A stretch of 64,000 nt of DNA from Peptostreptococcaceae bacterium (GCA_902363255.1 CABIZO010000003.1:653149-717148); one strand, 5' to 3'. Shown: positions 34,824 to 43,598, numbered from the stretch's first letter. Program-made: numbers and translations. Notes: a model not told the origin generated them from the letters alone.

Positions 34824-36728
34824 TTATCTATTATTTCTTATTTCTTTTTGAATTTTTCTTAAAGCTTTTTTAGATCCTCTTTCTATATCTCTATCTAGCT
34901 TTCTTTTTTCAAAACTTACAAATAAACTATTTAAATCATATCCTTCAGGATATAAATCTTTAGCTTTTAATCGTAATTTTAATCTTCTAGCATTTACGTT
35001 AATAAACTCATCTTTATATAAAACTTCCACATTATTAAATTTATCCATTGATTTATAAACTATAGCAAAATCATCATAATCAAGTAATTCTACCTTATCC
35101 CCTACTTCAAAGTCTGGAAATCTTATTAAAGTTAAATTTTCTTTTTCAGTAGCATTATGTGAAATTTTATTTTCCTTTACTAAAGAAAAATCATAATTTT
35201 TATTATCCATATAAGTTTTGGCCTTTTGTAAGACTTTATCTTTTATTCCCACTTTTTTAGAAATAAATAGTGCATTACTATCTTCTGATTTACCAATAAT
35301 AAGCTTATATAATGGTTCTAAATTCTCTTTATCAAACATCATTCCTGCATTTTCAAAATGAGGATGCTTGTTTGCGAAGTGTTTAATCTCTTCATAATGA
35401 GTAGATGCCACCATGATACACCCCATTTGATAGAACTCTTCAAGTAATGCAATGGCCAAACTTGCACCTTCGTTTGGATCTGTACCTGAACCTATTTCAT
35501 CAAACAACAGTAACGTATTTTTATTAGCTTCATTCATAATCTCTGCTATATTTTTTATATGAGATGAAAAAGTACTAAGTGCATTTTCAATGCTTTGATT
35601 ATCTCCTATATCAACAAAAACCTTCTCAAATACACTAATTTCAGTATTTTCACTAGCAGGTATATCAAAACCACATTGTGTCATAAGAGTTAAAATACCT
35701 ACAGTTTTTAAAGTAACAGTTTTTCCACCTGCATTAGGCCCTGTTATAATTAAACTTCTATATTTATTACCTACTTCAAAATCTAGAGACACCACATCTC
35801 CTTTTAACAAAGGATGCTTTCCTTCAATAATTTTGATATATCCTTGATTATTTATACTTGGAGTAATACATTTATTATTTTGGCTAAACTTAGCCTTAGC
35901 AAATACCATATCATATTGTGAAACTATTTCCATATTCAGCTTGATTTCCCTAATCTTATCATAAATTAATTCTGTAATATAAGATAAAATCTTGTACTCT
36001 TCTATAGCTTCTTCACTTTTTAAAGTGATTAACTCTAAAGAATATTTACTTATTGATGCTGGTTCAATAAATACTGTAGAACCCTTTGAAGAAGTATCTA
36101 AAATTGCTCCATCTACTTCATTTTTAAAAGATGCTTTAACAGGTACTACAAATCTATCATCTCTTTTACTTATGATAAACTCTTGTATATATTTTTTATT
36201 AGTAGAAGATGTTAAAAATTTATTTAATTTTTCCTTTATTCTACCTTCACATATATCTATATTTCGTCTGATCTTTTTTAATTCTTTACTTGCTTCACTG
36301 GAAATTTTATTATTTTTAATTGAAAATTTAATTTCTTCTTCTATACTTTCACATTCAGTTATATTTAATGCATAAGAACTTAATGTAGGAGAATAAAATT
36401 CTTTCTCCAACATAAATGATTTTATCTTTCTACAACCTCTTAAGAAATCTTCACAAGAAACAAGTTCCATAACATCTAGAATCATTCCCTTCTCTACTTT
36501 ATCTATTACAGGATATATATTAAATAATCCTTCTAAAGGTATATGATTGCTATTTTGTAAAACTTTTCTTGCTTCTTTATTTTCATCTAACTTTCTTTTT
36601 ACTACTGAATAATTCCCACTAGGTTCTAATTTATCTATTAGGCTTTTTCCTAGAGAGCTTACACAGTGTATTTTAACTAATTCTTTTACTTCATTTAATT
36701 GTAATTTTTCAAATGTATCTAAATTCAT
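34824..36728 (-). CDS. MutS2-like ATPase lacking the Smr domain
   Basis: 634 residues. A MutS2-type start (MNLDTFEKLQLNEVKELV) and core/clamp region are followed by the ABC-type ATPase with Walker A GPNAGGKT (330-337) and LLLFDEIGSGTDPNEGASLA. A coiled basic tail (about 500-634) ends in RKIQKEIRNNR. MutS2 is usually about 780 residues with a C-terminal Smr nuclease; that domain is missing here. In Bacillus, MutS2 binds collided ribosomes; recombination roles are also proposed. The leader carries a candidate peptide-coupled attenuator. Confidence 0.88.
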   Translation of the reverse strand: MNLDTFEKLQLNEVKELVKIHCVSSLGKSLIDKLEPSGNYSVVKRKLDENKEARKVLQNSNHIPLEGLFNIYPVIDKVEKGMILDVMELVSCEDFLRGCRKIKSFMLEKEFYSPTLSSYALNITECESIEEEIKFSIKNNKISSEASKELKKIRRNIDICEGRIKEKLNKFLTSSTNKKYIQEFIISKRDDRFVVPVKASFKNEVDGAILDTSSKGSTVFIEPASISKYSLELITLKSEEAIEEYKILSYITELIYDKIREIKLNMEIVSQYDMVFAKAKFSQNNKCITPSINNQGYIKIIEGKHPLLKGDVVSLDFEVGNKYRSLIITGPNAGGKTVTLKTVGILTLMTQCGFDIPASENTEISVFEKVFVDIGDNQSIENALSTFSSHIKNIAEIMNEANKNTLLLFDEIGSGTDPNEGASLAIALLEEFYQMGCIMVASTHYEEIKHFANKHPHFENAGMMFDKENLEPLYKLIIGKSEDSNALFISKKVGIKDKVLQKAKTYMDNKNYDFSLVKENKISHNATEKENLTLIRFPDFEVGDKVELLDYDDFAIVYKSMDKFNNVEVLYKDEFINVNARRLKLRLKAKDLYPEGYDLNSLFVSFEKRKLDRDIERGSKKALRKIQKEIRNNR

Positions 36729-36766
36729 TTTTAATCTCCTTTATTTATATATCAATCTTTTATATT

Positions 36767-36830
36767 TATAAAAAGACTTCTTTATAAATAAGGGTAGTAT
36801 TTAGTGGTCACTCCTTATTTATAAAGAAGT
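36767..36830 (-). terminator. leader terminator (attenuator) before the MutS2-like gene
   Basis: ACTTCTTTATAAATAAGG and CCTTATTTATAAAGAAGT form a perfect 18-bp stem with a 19-base loop, followed by TTTTTATA. It ends 38 bases before the gene start. Its 5' arm contains the last codons and stop of the short frame at 36815-36859. Confidence 0.8.
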
Positions 36831-36859
36831 TCTCCCACAATGCTCTTATTATTTTTCAA
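36815..36859 (-). CDS. candidate 14-residue leader peptide
   Basis: A TTG start eight bases after AAAGGAG, reading LKNNKSIVGELLYK (first residue would be Met) and ending at TAA within the 5' arm of the terminator. The ribosome binding site, promoter-like TTGAAA...TAATAT upstream and overlap with the hairpin support a regulatory leader. Translation is not proven. Confidence 0.55.
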   Translation of the reverse strand: MKNNKSIVGELLYK

Positions 36860-36871
36860 AAACAACTCTCC

Positions 36872-36930
36872 TTTTATCTTTTATTTACAATATTATATTA
36901 TCATATAAATAATATGTTTTCAAAGTGTGT
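36872..36930 (-). promoter_or_regulatory. likely promoter of the MutS2-like leader
   Basis: On the - strand TTGAAA, 17 bases, TAATAT, with a TATAAT three bases further on. It precedes the leader-peptide ribosome binding site. Confidence 0.45.
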
Positions 36931-36965
36931 TAATAAATATCTAAAATACTAAATAATATTTTTTA

Positions 36966-37010
36966 CAAAAAAAGTGTAGATTTTAAGATTCACCTAAAAT
37001 CTACACTTTT
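36966..37010 (-). terminator. terminator of the molbindin gene
   Basis: AAAAGTGTAGATTTTA and TAAAATCTACACTTTT make a perfect 16-bp stem; a T-rich tail follows on the - strand. Confidence 0.88.
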
Positions 37011-37035
37011 AACTTTATTATACTCTTAATAAGTA

Positions 37036-37452
37036 TTAAGCCATTACCATAACTTCTGTAGCTTTTACTATTGCAGTTACATCATTTCCTACTTCTAGCC
37101 CTAATTCTTTTACTGCTTCACAAGTTATTGTTGAAGATACAACTTCTCCACCTTCTAATTCAACTTTTACTACATCGTTAACTTTTCCTTCATTTATAAC
37201 AACAACTTTTCCGTTTAATTTATTTCTTGCACTTAATCCTGTTGGATTAGTTGATATCATCACTGATGTAGATTTTATTACTGCAGTAGCATCACAACCA
37301 ACTGTTAGGCCTAATTCTTTTACTGCTTCACAAGTTATTGTTGAAGTTATAACTTGTCCCTTCGGTAACTCTATTTTTACTACTGAATTAACTGCCCCTT
37401 CATTTATTTCTTTTACTTTTCCTGCGAATTGATTTCTTGCGCTTAATTTCAT
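37036..37452 (-). CDS. molbindin (two TOBE/Mop domains)
   Basis: 138 residues made of two near-identical Mop domains of about 68 residues. Each begins LSARN and contains TSTITCEAVKELGL or SSTITCEAVKELGL. Molbindins bind molybdate or tungstate in the cytosol as oligomers and act as store or buffer. It lies just downstream of modC on the same strand but beyond that operon's terminator, so it probably has its own promoter. AGGGGGAG precedes the ATG. Confidence 0.93.
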   Translation of the reverse strand: MKLSARNQFAGKVKEINEGAVNSVVKIELPKGQVITSTITCEAVKELGLTVGCDATAVIKSTSVMISTNPTGLSARNKLNGKVVVINEGKVNDVVKVELEGGEVVSSTITCEAVKELGLEVGNDVTAIVKATEVMVMA

Positions 37453-37603
37453 TTTTGCTCCCCCTAAAATTTCTTTTTCGAATAATCTCGACTAGTTTTA
37501 TCCCCATAAGTATTATTCAAATATTTAAAATTATTTTAATATTTAAACCAAGTAGTTTCAATAATATAATTTAATTTATCTATTATTATTTTTTTGCGTA
37601 AAA

Positions 37604-37651
37604 AAAACGATAAAAACTCACAGCATTTTTAAACTATAAGTTTATCGTTTT
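37604..37651 (-). terminator. terminator of modABC
   Basis: AAAACGATAAA and TTTATCGTTTT pair with a large loop; TTTTTTT follows on the - strand. Confidence 0.7.
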
Positions 37652-37668
37652 ATAATTTAATTTTAACT

Positions 37669-38727
37669 TTAACAAAAATCAAATAAACAATTTTCGTCAA
37701 ATTTTACATAAACCTTATCGCCAACTTTTAAAGGTTCCATACTCTTATTAATTTCCAATTGTATTACCTTAGAATTATCATTTTCTAAATTCTGTACATA
37801 AACTATATAAGTAAATGAACTTTCAAAAACTTTTACTACAGAAAGTTCAAATAGATTCTCTCTAGCAAATTGTAAATTATTCTGAACTATTCTCATATGG
37901 TGTGCTCTAATACCAACATATTTTGCTCCATCTATTACATTATCTGATAGAGTACATTCTATTCCCCAATCTTTAGCAAAAACTCGTTTTTCATCAATAA
38001 CATCTATTTCAGAAATATTTTTACAACCTGTGATAATTGCTTCAGTCATTGACATAGGATGTTTGAACAAGCACTCTTTAGATCTTTTATTTAATCCTAA
38101 ACCTTTGCTAAATACAACAATATCATCACATATACGATAACATTCACTTATATCATGAGTAACATATACTACATGGCCTTTAAAGTCTTTAATAATTTCT
38201 ATTAACTCATTTTCCATATTACTTTTTAAATGATAATCAAGTGCTGAAAATGGTTCATCTAAAATAAGTATTTCTGGATTACAAGCTAATGACCTCGCAA
38301 ATGCTATTCTTTGCTTCTGACCACCTGACAACTGATGAGGATATCTACCTTCAAATCCTTCTAATTTCATTTTAGCAAGATATGCCTTTACAATTTTATC
38401 TTTCTCACCTTTACTAAGATTAGATAACCCTATTTCGATATTCTCCTTTACGGTCATATGAGGAAATAAGGCATAATTCTGAAATAAATAACCTACTTTA
38501 CGTTCTTGTGGAGGAATATTTATTTTCTTCTCTGAATCGAAAAATACTCTTCCATTTAAAATTATTTTTCCTTTATCTGGCTTAACAATTCCTGCTATAC
38601 ACTTTAGAGTCATACTCTTTCCACAACCTGACTCTCCTAAAAAACCTAAAACACCATTTTCTTGTTCTATATTAACTTTTAGAGAAAAGGAGCCAAAATC
38701 TTTTTCTATATCTACTATTAATGACAT
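37669..38727 (-). CDS. modC: molybdate ABC transporter, ATPase
   Basis: 352 residues. Walker A GESGCGKS, signature LSGGQKQRIAFARSL and Walker B ILILDEPFSALD lie in the first 210 residues. The C-terminal TOBE-like region (about 280-350) is typical of ModC regulation. It drives import of molybdate or tungstate with ModB and ModA. Starts nine bases after modB. Confidence 0.94.
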   Translation of the reverse strand: MSLIVDIEKDFGSFSLKVNIEQENGVLGFLGESGCGKSMTLKCIAGIVKPDKGKIILNGRVFFDSEKKINIPPQERKVGYLFQNYALFPHMTVKENIEIGLSNLSKGEKDKIVKAYLAKMKLEGFEGRYPHQLSGGQKQRIAFARSLACNPEILILDEPFSALDYHLKSNMENELIEIIKDFKGHVVYVTHDISECYRICDDIVVFSKGLGLNKRSKECLFKHPMSMTEAIITGCKNISEIDVIDEKRVFAKDWGIECTLSDNVIDGAKYVGIRAHHMRIVQNNLQFARENLFELSVVKVFESSFTYIVYVQNLENDNSKVIQLEINKSMEPLKVGDKVYVKFDENCLFDFC

Positions 38728-38735
38728 CTTCTATT

Positions 38736-39416
38736 CTATCCTCTCTTCCCTACAATTTCTTGTTGTTTATCTGACCATTTATTTAATATTAGAATCATAA
38801 CAACTGAAATAGCTACTATAGTCCAAACCCAAAGCATTGCTCCTTTATAGTCCATAGCTTGAACTTTGAAGAATATGGCTAAAGGCATGGTTTGAGTTTT
38901 TCCAGGTATATTCCCTGCAATCATTAATGTTGCACCAAATTCACCTAAAGCTCTAGCAAAAGATAATACTACTCCACCTATTATTCCAGGCCAAGCAAGA
39001 GGAATTGCTATCTTATAAAAAATCTTCCAATTACTAAGTCCAAGAGTCTTAGCTGCAGAAATCAAATTATTATCAATTTGTTCAAAGGCAGATCTAGCAC
39101 TTCTATACATCATAGGGAAAGCCACTACTACAGCAGCTATAACAGTGGCTGTCCAAGTAAATATAATACTTGTATTCATCATTTCTAGTAATTTTCCCAT
39201 TGGCCCATTTTTACCAAATAAAAGTAATAAAAAGAAACCAAGTACAGTCGGAGGAAGAACAAGAGGTAGTGTAAATAAACTGTCTATTAACCCTCTCCAC
39301 TTACCTTTATAGTTTGCTACTAGATATGCACTTCCTATTCCTATAAAAAATGTTATAAATGTTGCTAATAATGATGTCTTTAGTGAAATCCAAAGAGGTG
39401 TTAATCCTGCATTCAC
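38736..39416 (-). CDS. modB: molybdate ABC transporter, permease
   Basis: 226 residues, about five membrane helices. LPLVLPPTVLGFFLL and the EAA loop AAKTLGLSNWKIFYKIAIPLA are characteristic of ModB. The start is GTG with AGGAGG upstream. It lies between modA and modC in the operon. Confidence 0.94.
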   Translation of the reverse strand: MNAGLTPLWISLKTSLLATFITFFIGIGSAYLVANYKGKWRGLIDSLFTLPLVLPPTVLGFFLLLLFGKNGPMGKLLEMMNTSIIFTWTATVIAAVVVAFPMMYRSARSAFEQIDNNLISAAKTLGLSNWKIFYKIAIPLAWPGIIGGVVLSFARALGEFGATLMIAGNIPGKTQTMPLAIFFKVQAMDYKGAMLWVWTIVAISVVMILILNKWSDKQQEIVGKRG

Positions 39417-39439
39417 TTTCCTTCCTCCTATCTTAAAGC

Positions 39440-40258
39440 CTAGTTAGCTTTTTTAAATCCATATTTTTCTAAAATATCTTGTCCTTCTCCACTTAGTAAG
39501 AAATCTTCAAAAGCTTTAGCTTTATCTTGTTTTTCACTAGCTTTTAAAACTGCTATTGGATAGTTTATTGGTGAATGAGTATCTGCTTCTGTAGTATAAG
39601 CAACTTCAACACCTTCTGCACCTTGTGCATCACTTAAGTAAACGAATCCAACTTGTGCATTTCCTTGTTGGACCCAAGCTAAAACTTCTTTAACATCTTT
39701 AGCTAAAACTAATTTATCTTTAACTTTATCATATAATTTTGTATTATCTAAAACTTCTTTTGCATATTTTCCAGCTGGTACTGATTCTGGATCTCCGATA
39801 GCTATTTTAGTTATATCATCTGTATTTAATGTATCTAAATCTTTAACTTCTGTTCCTTTAGCCGCTACTAAAACTAAGTCATTTGTTAATAAAGTTTTAT
39901 TAGTATCTTCTAATAATAAGTCTTTATCTGCTAATGCAGTCATTTGTTTTTCTCCTGCTGATATAAATACATCACATGGTGCTCCCTCTTCTATTTGTTG
40001 TTGTAATGCACCAGATGCTCCTAAATTTACTTCCAATTTCACATTAGGTTCAACTTCCTTAAATTTTTCTTCCAATTCAACCATTGCTTCTTGTAAAGAT
40101 GCTGCTGCAGATATATTTAGTGTTACTGCTTCTTCATTTGAAGCATCATTATTACTACTATCATCTCCATTTGTGCTAGAGCATCCAACAGCTCCCATTG
40201 TTAAACCTAAAACCAACCCCATAATTCCTAATTTTCTTAATACTTTCATTGCTTTCAA
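39440..40258 (-). CDS. modA: molybdate-binding lipoprotein
   Basis: 272 residues; lipobox GAVGC at about residue 26. The ModA fold has NISAAASLQEAM at the N-terminus of the mature part, and GASGALQQQIEEGAPCDVFIS, which lines the oxyanion site. Captures molybdate/tungstate outside the cell. First gene of modABC. A TTGCAA-17-TACAAT promoter and operator-like dyads lie before it. Confidence 0.95.
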   Translation of the reverse strand: MKAMKVLRKLGIMGLVLGLTMGAVGCSSTNGDDSSNNDASNEEAVTLNISAAASLQEAMVELEEKFKEVEPNVKLEVNLGASGALQQQIEEGAPCDVFISAGEKQMTALADKDLLLEDTNKTLLTNDLVLVAAKGTEVKDLDTLNTDDITKIAIGDPESVPAGKYAKEVLDNTKLYDKVKDKLVLAKDVKEVLAWVQQGNAQVGFVYLSDAQGAEGVEVAYTTEADTHSPINYPIAVLKASEKQDKAKAFEDFLLSGEGQDILEKYGFKKAN

Positions 40259-40270
40259 TCCCCCTAAATC

Positions 40271-40295
40271 ATGTTTTGTAACATTTCGTTATGTT
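40271..40295. promoter_or_regulatory. operator-like dyads between modA and its divergent regulator
   Basis: ATGTT-N4-AACAT-N6-ATGTT gives two overlapping dyads sharing the central AACAT. They lie just downstream of the modA start site, a repressing position, and are candidates for the HTH-PBP regulator encoded opposite. Confidence 0.5.
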
Positions 40296-40317
40296 TAGTC
40301 ACGTTTCACCTGCTTAT

Positions 40318-40346
40318 ATTGTATATATTTAACATACAAATTGCAA
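40318..40346 (-). promoter_or_regulatory. modA promoter
   Basis: On the - strand TTGCAA (40346-40341), 17-base spacer, TACAAT (40323-40318). Confidence 0.7.
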
Positions 40347-40424
40347 CATCATTTGTCATATCATTCATTTTTTAAATAAAAATCTTTTTTTCATGCTACA
40401 ATAGTATCTATGGAGGTGTTTATC

Positions 40425-41381
40425 ATGAGTTCATCATTAAATGCAATGGAAGTAGCAGAAATGCTAAATATTACAAAAAATACAGTATATGAAATGATAA
40501 AAAGAGGAGAACTTCCTGCTTATAAAGTTGGTAGAAAAATAAGAATCGATAAAACTGATGTTGAAAATTATATAAATAATCAAAAAAATGGTCTTTCAAA
40601 TAATCCTATGCAATCATTTAAATCAACTATTAATATTAGTGCAGAACCTTCATCTATTAATACTGTCGATGTAAAAGATGGAGAAATTATAATTTCTGGT
40701 CAAGATATTGTTCTAGATATATTATGTAGAATGATAGAAGGTAAAACAAAAAATATAAGAACTTATCGTTCTAACATGGGTAGCTATAATGGATTATATG
40801 AAATGTACAATAATAAAGTTTCCATATCTTCTTGTCACCTTTGGGATAGTGAGACAGATACATATAACACTAATTTTGTAAAAAAACTTCTTCCAGGTAT
40901 ACCTTGTATCTTAATTAATATAGCTTATAGAGTACAAGGTTTTTATGTTAAAAAAGGAAATCCTAAAAATATAAAAGATTGGAATGACTTAAGTAGAAAT
41001 GATATCACTATGGTTAATAGAGAAAAAGGGTCTGGCGTTAGAATTTTACTAGATGGTAAGATACATTCTCTCAATATATCAAGCAATATAAAAGGATATG
41101 AAAATGAAGAAACATCCCATCTTAGTGTAGCTAGTTGCGTTGCTAGAGGTGGAGCTGATGTTGGAATTGGTAATGAAAAAGTTTCTAAACAAGTGGATAA
41201 TATTGAATTTATACCACTTCAAAAAGAACGTTATGATTTGGTTATAAGAAGATTTGATTTAAATAATCCAGTTTATAAATCTATCATTGATATTTTATCT
41301 TCAAAAGAGTTTAAAAATGAACTTGAAGGACTTGGAGGCTATGATTTAAAAGATACTGGTAAAGTAGTTGGTCAGACATAA
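40425..41381 (+). CDS. HTH-PBP fusion regulator, probably of molybdate/tungstate uptake
   Basis: 318 residues. An excisionase/MerR-like HTH (about 1-52, MEVAEMLNITKNTVYEMIKRGELPAYKVGRK type) is fused to a periplasmic-binding-protein-like domain (about 80-310, with NREKGSGVRILLDG and CVARGGADVGIGNEK). Such one-component regulators sense oxyanions directly. It is divergent from modABC. The start is ATG 40425 behind GGAGGTG; the frame opens 15 bases earlier inside that site. The ligand is inferred from context. Confidence 0.88.
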   Translation: MSSSLNAMEVAEMLNITKNTVYEMIKRGELPAYKVGRKIRIDKTDVENYINNQKNGLSNNPMQSFKSTINISAEPSSINTVDVKDGEIIISGQDIVLDILCRMIEGKTKNIRTYRSNMGSYNGLYEMYNNKVSISSCHLWDSETDTYNTNFVKKLLPGIPCILINIAYRVQGFYVKKGNPKNIKDWNDLSRNDITMVNREKGSGVRILLDGKIHSLNISSNIKGYENEETSHLSVASCVARGGADVGIGNEKVSKQVDNIEFIPLQKERYDLVIRRFDLNNPVYKSIIDILSSKEFKNELEGLGGYDLKDTGKVVGQT

Positions 41382-41415
41382 AAATAATGCTCCTTTTCAA
41401 GGAGCATTATTTTTA
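41381..41415 (+). terminator. terminator of the HTH-PBP gene
   Basis: AAAATAATGCTCC and GGAGCATTATTTT form a 13-bp stem with a T tail right at the stop codon. Confidence 0.88.
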
Positions 41416-41499
41416 TGGTTCAATTAATACATATTTTATTTTTATCCTATCCAGTTTTTCTATCATAAATTGCTATATTTTCTTCTAATAAAATTAGAT

Positions 41500-41525
41500 A
41501 AAAAGACTAGAACATAATCTAGTCT
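41500..41525 (-). terminator. terminator of the LuxR-type gene
   Basis: AGACTAGA and TCTAGTCT pair around 6 bases, followed by TTTTT on the - strand, about 50 bases after the stop. Confidence 0.7.
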
Positions 41526-41575
41526 CTTAGTATTAGCATGGTAGTGATACTTAAAGTAATACCATATAAATATAA

Positions 41576-42187
41576 TTATTCTTTGCTTTGTAACTTTACA
41601 TAAGAAATTGCTTCTTTTCTATTTCTAAAGTTTAGTTTTACAAATATATTACTAACATGCTTTTTAACGGTACATTCGGTAATATACAATTTATTACCGA
41701 TTTCTTTATTATTGCAACCATCTCCAATTAGCTGCAATACCTCATCTTCTCTTTTAGTTAGTTTATTTCTACTATGCTTTTCCTCATGTTCAAATAACTT
41801 TTCCAATAAGTCTAAATCATAATATTTTTTCCCCTTCATTACCATCTCTATAATAGAAGAAAAATCATATTTGTCTGGTATATCTGCAACATAACCTTCC
41901 ACACCATGTTTTAATGCTCTCTTAAAAATAGCACCTCTTTTTCTAATATCTAATACAATAACTTTAATTTTCTTATTAATTGATTTTATAGATTCTATAA
42001 AACTTAATAACTCTAAATAGTCATTTCTAATATCTAATATTATCATTTCAATATTATCGCATTTCATATTACAAATAAGTTCTAATTTTTTCACAGAAAT
42101 AACTTCTATTTCATCTTCACTATTATTCAATATATCTTCTACTACTCCAATTATAATATCCGATTCGGAAATAACCAAAACATTCAC
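41576..42187 (-). CDS. LuxR/NarL-type regulator with degenerate receiver
   Basis: 203 residues. Receiver-like domain (1-120) with D52 at the phosphorylation position. It lacks the second N-terminal acidic residue (SES), has Asp80 where Thr/Ser is expected, and Ala101 where the conserved Lys should be. The C-terminal LuxR HTH (about 140-200, LTKREDEVLQLIGDGCNNKEI) is intact. No kinase gene is adjacent. It probably acts without normal phosphorylation. Its promoter carries a perfect 20-bp palindrome. Confidence 0.87.
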   Translation of the reverse strand: MNVLVISESDIIIGVVEDILNNSEDEIEVISVKKLELICNMKCDNIEMIILDIRNDYLELLSFIESIKSINKKIKVIVLDIRKRGAIFKRALKHGVEGYVADIPDKYDFSSIIEMVMKGKKYYDLDLLEKLFEHEEKHSRNKLTKREDEVLQLIGDGCNNKEIGNKLYITECTVKKHVSNIFVKLNFRNRKEAISYVKLQSKE

Positions 42188-42325
42188 TTTATTTCACTCC
42201 TTATGAAAACAAAAAATCAATTAAACTGATATTTTAGTTTTGAATTTATTTCCTCAACATTGAAAAAATTATAACCTTAAGCTAAAAACTTCCCTCTATT
42301 CTTTATCTCTCTCTTTTTATAATAA

Positions 42326-42355
42326 ATTCTACTACTTTAAGTAAAATACTGTCAA
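42326..42355 (-). promoter_or_regulatory. promoter of the LuxR-type gene
   Basis: On the - strand TTGACA (42355-42350), 18-base spacer, TAGAAT (42331-42326). The spacer holds an extra half-site TTAAAGTAGT. Confidence 0.7.
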
Positions 42356-42375
42356 TTAAAGTAGTACTACTTTAA
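42356..42375. promoter_or_regulatory. perfect 20-bp palindrome abutting the -35
   Basis: TTAAAGTAGTACTACTTTAA is its own reverse complement and touches the -35 box of the LuxR-type gene. A half-site is repeated inside the spacer at 42331-42340, suggesting binding of a dimeric regulator, perhaps the gene's own product. Confidence 0.65.
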
Positions 42376-42406
42376 TATTAAAAAAAATCATAATAAAAAT
42401 ATATAA

Positions 42407-43189
42407 CTAATCAATGATGTTAAAATACTTCATAGCATATTCTATACCATCTTCATCTATATTTTTTGTAACAAAAGTTGCTCTTTCAAACAAATCTGGA
42501 TTTCCATTTCCCATAACTATACTATTAGAAACATTATCCAACATTGGTATATCATTATTACTATCTCCAAAAGCAAATGTATTTTCTTTATCTATTTTAA
42601 AATAATCAATTAAAAAATCTATACCACTTCCTTTTGAATGTCCTTTAGGTACCATCTCCCTTGTTCCTTTTTCATGATCTATATAATCAAACAATCCCTT
42701 TATATCTTCGCAGAAATTATCTATGTATTTATTATCATCATATCTAATAAACATTTTATTGAACGTCATATTATCTAAATCATATGGCTTTATTGGATAA
42801 TTCTGTTTTCTTAAATTAGACATTAAGAAATCATCTTCTGCCCCTTCATCAACGTATATTGCTTCTTCACCTTCTAAAACAGCCTTTAATTCATATTTTT
42901 TTAACAAATCTAATATAGTATTATAATTTTCTTTATTCACTCTATTTGCATACAGTACTTCATTATTAACTTCTATATAAGTACCACATCCACAAACATA
43001 TCCATCAAACCCTAATTCTTTTATATCATCACCAATTAACGATTTTGTTCTTCCTGTATTAATAAAAATTAAGTGACCATTTTCCTTAGCTTTCTTTAGT
43101 GCCATTTTTGTACTTTCTGGTATAGTAAATGTTTTATGAGAAATTAAAGTTTCATCAATATCAAAAAATAAAATCTTTCTATCTTTCAC
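42407..43189 (-). CDS. Cof-type HAD-superfamily phosphatase
   Basis: 260 residues. Motif I FFDIDETLI with the nucleophile Asp; the second Asp is followed by Glu instead of the usual Gly (DIDET), a variant seen in Cof members. C2 cap at about 85-180, motif IV FGDSNNDIPML. Start GTG 43189 behind GGGAGG. Substrate unknown. It lies upstream of the LuxR-type gene on the same strand, but that gene has its own promoter. Confidence 0.87.
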   Translation of the reverse strand: MKDRKILFFDIDETLISHKTFTIPESTKMALKKAKENGHLIFINTGRTKSLIGDDIKELGFDGYVCGCGTYIEVNNEVLYANRVNKENYNTILDLLKKYELKAVLEGEEAIYVDEGAEDDFLMSNLRKQNYPIKPYDLDNMTFNKMFIRYDDNKYIDNFCEDIKGLFDYIDHEKGTREMVPKGHSKGSGIDFLIDYFKIDKENTFAFGDSNNDIPMLDNVSNSIVMGNGNPDLFERATFVTKNIDEDGIEYAMKYFNIID

Positions 43190-43365
43190 GTTACAGTCCT
43201 CCCTAATGCCTTTTTCTTTACATATAAAATATAGCCTTAAGTTATATTTTTTTCAATTGTATTTTTTCTATGACATAATTATTTTTATAATATATGATTA
43301 TATTAAACAAGATTTTAATGAAATTTAGATATGAGAATTAATGATAATTTTAGAGGTTATATAAA

Positions 43366-43598
43366 ATGGCTAATGAATCATATGAAAATAAAGCTACAAA
43401 TAAAATCATCACTAATTTCAAACATAGTAGTAAATACAAATTATTTGATATATATGAATGATTGATATTTTTTAACCAAAAGATATTATTGACAAGTTTT
43501 TAGGCGAAGTAATTGATTCTAATTATTTAAGAATAGCAAGTTCTAAAAGTCTTATAGATTTATCTTATAAGCTTTGTTATAAAGAAATATTATTTTAA
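43366..43598 (+). pseudogene. short decayed coding remnant
   Basis: A frame from ATG 43366 gives 31 residues (MANESYENKATNKIITNF and on to YKLFDIYE) ending at TGA. After a shift, protein-like sequence resumes (IDKFLGEVIDSNYLRIASSK...) and ends at TAA 43598. It looks like a fragment of one small protein with a stop and a frameshift. Family unrecognised. Confidence 0.35.

Noticed and set aside
40271..40310. ModE-type operator (CGTTAT...ATAACG)
   Set aside because: CGTTATGTTTAG resembles one ModE half-site, but the second half is missing; the ATGTT/AACAT dyads describe the region better.
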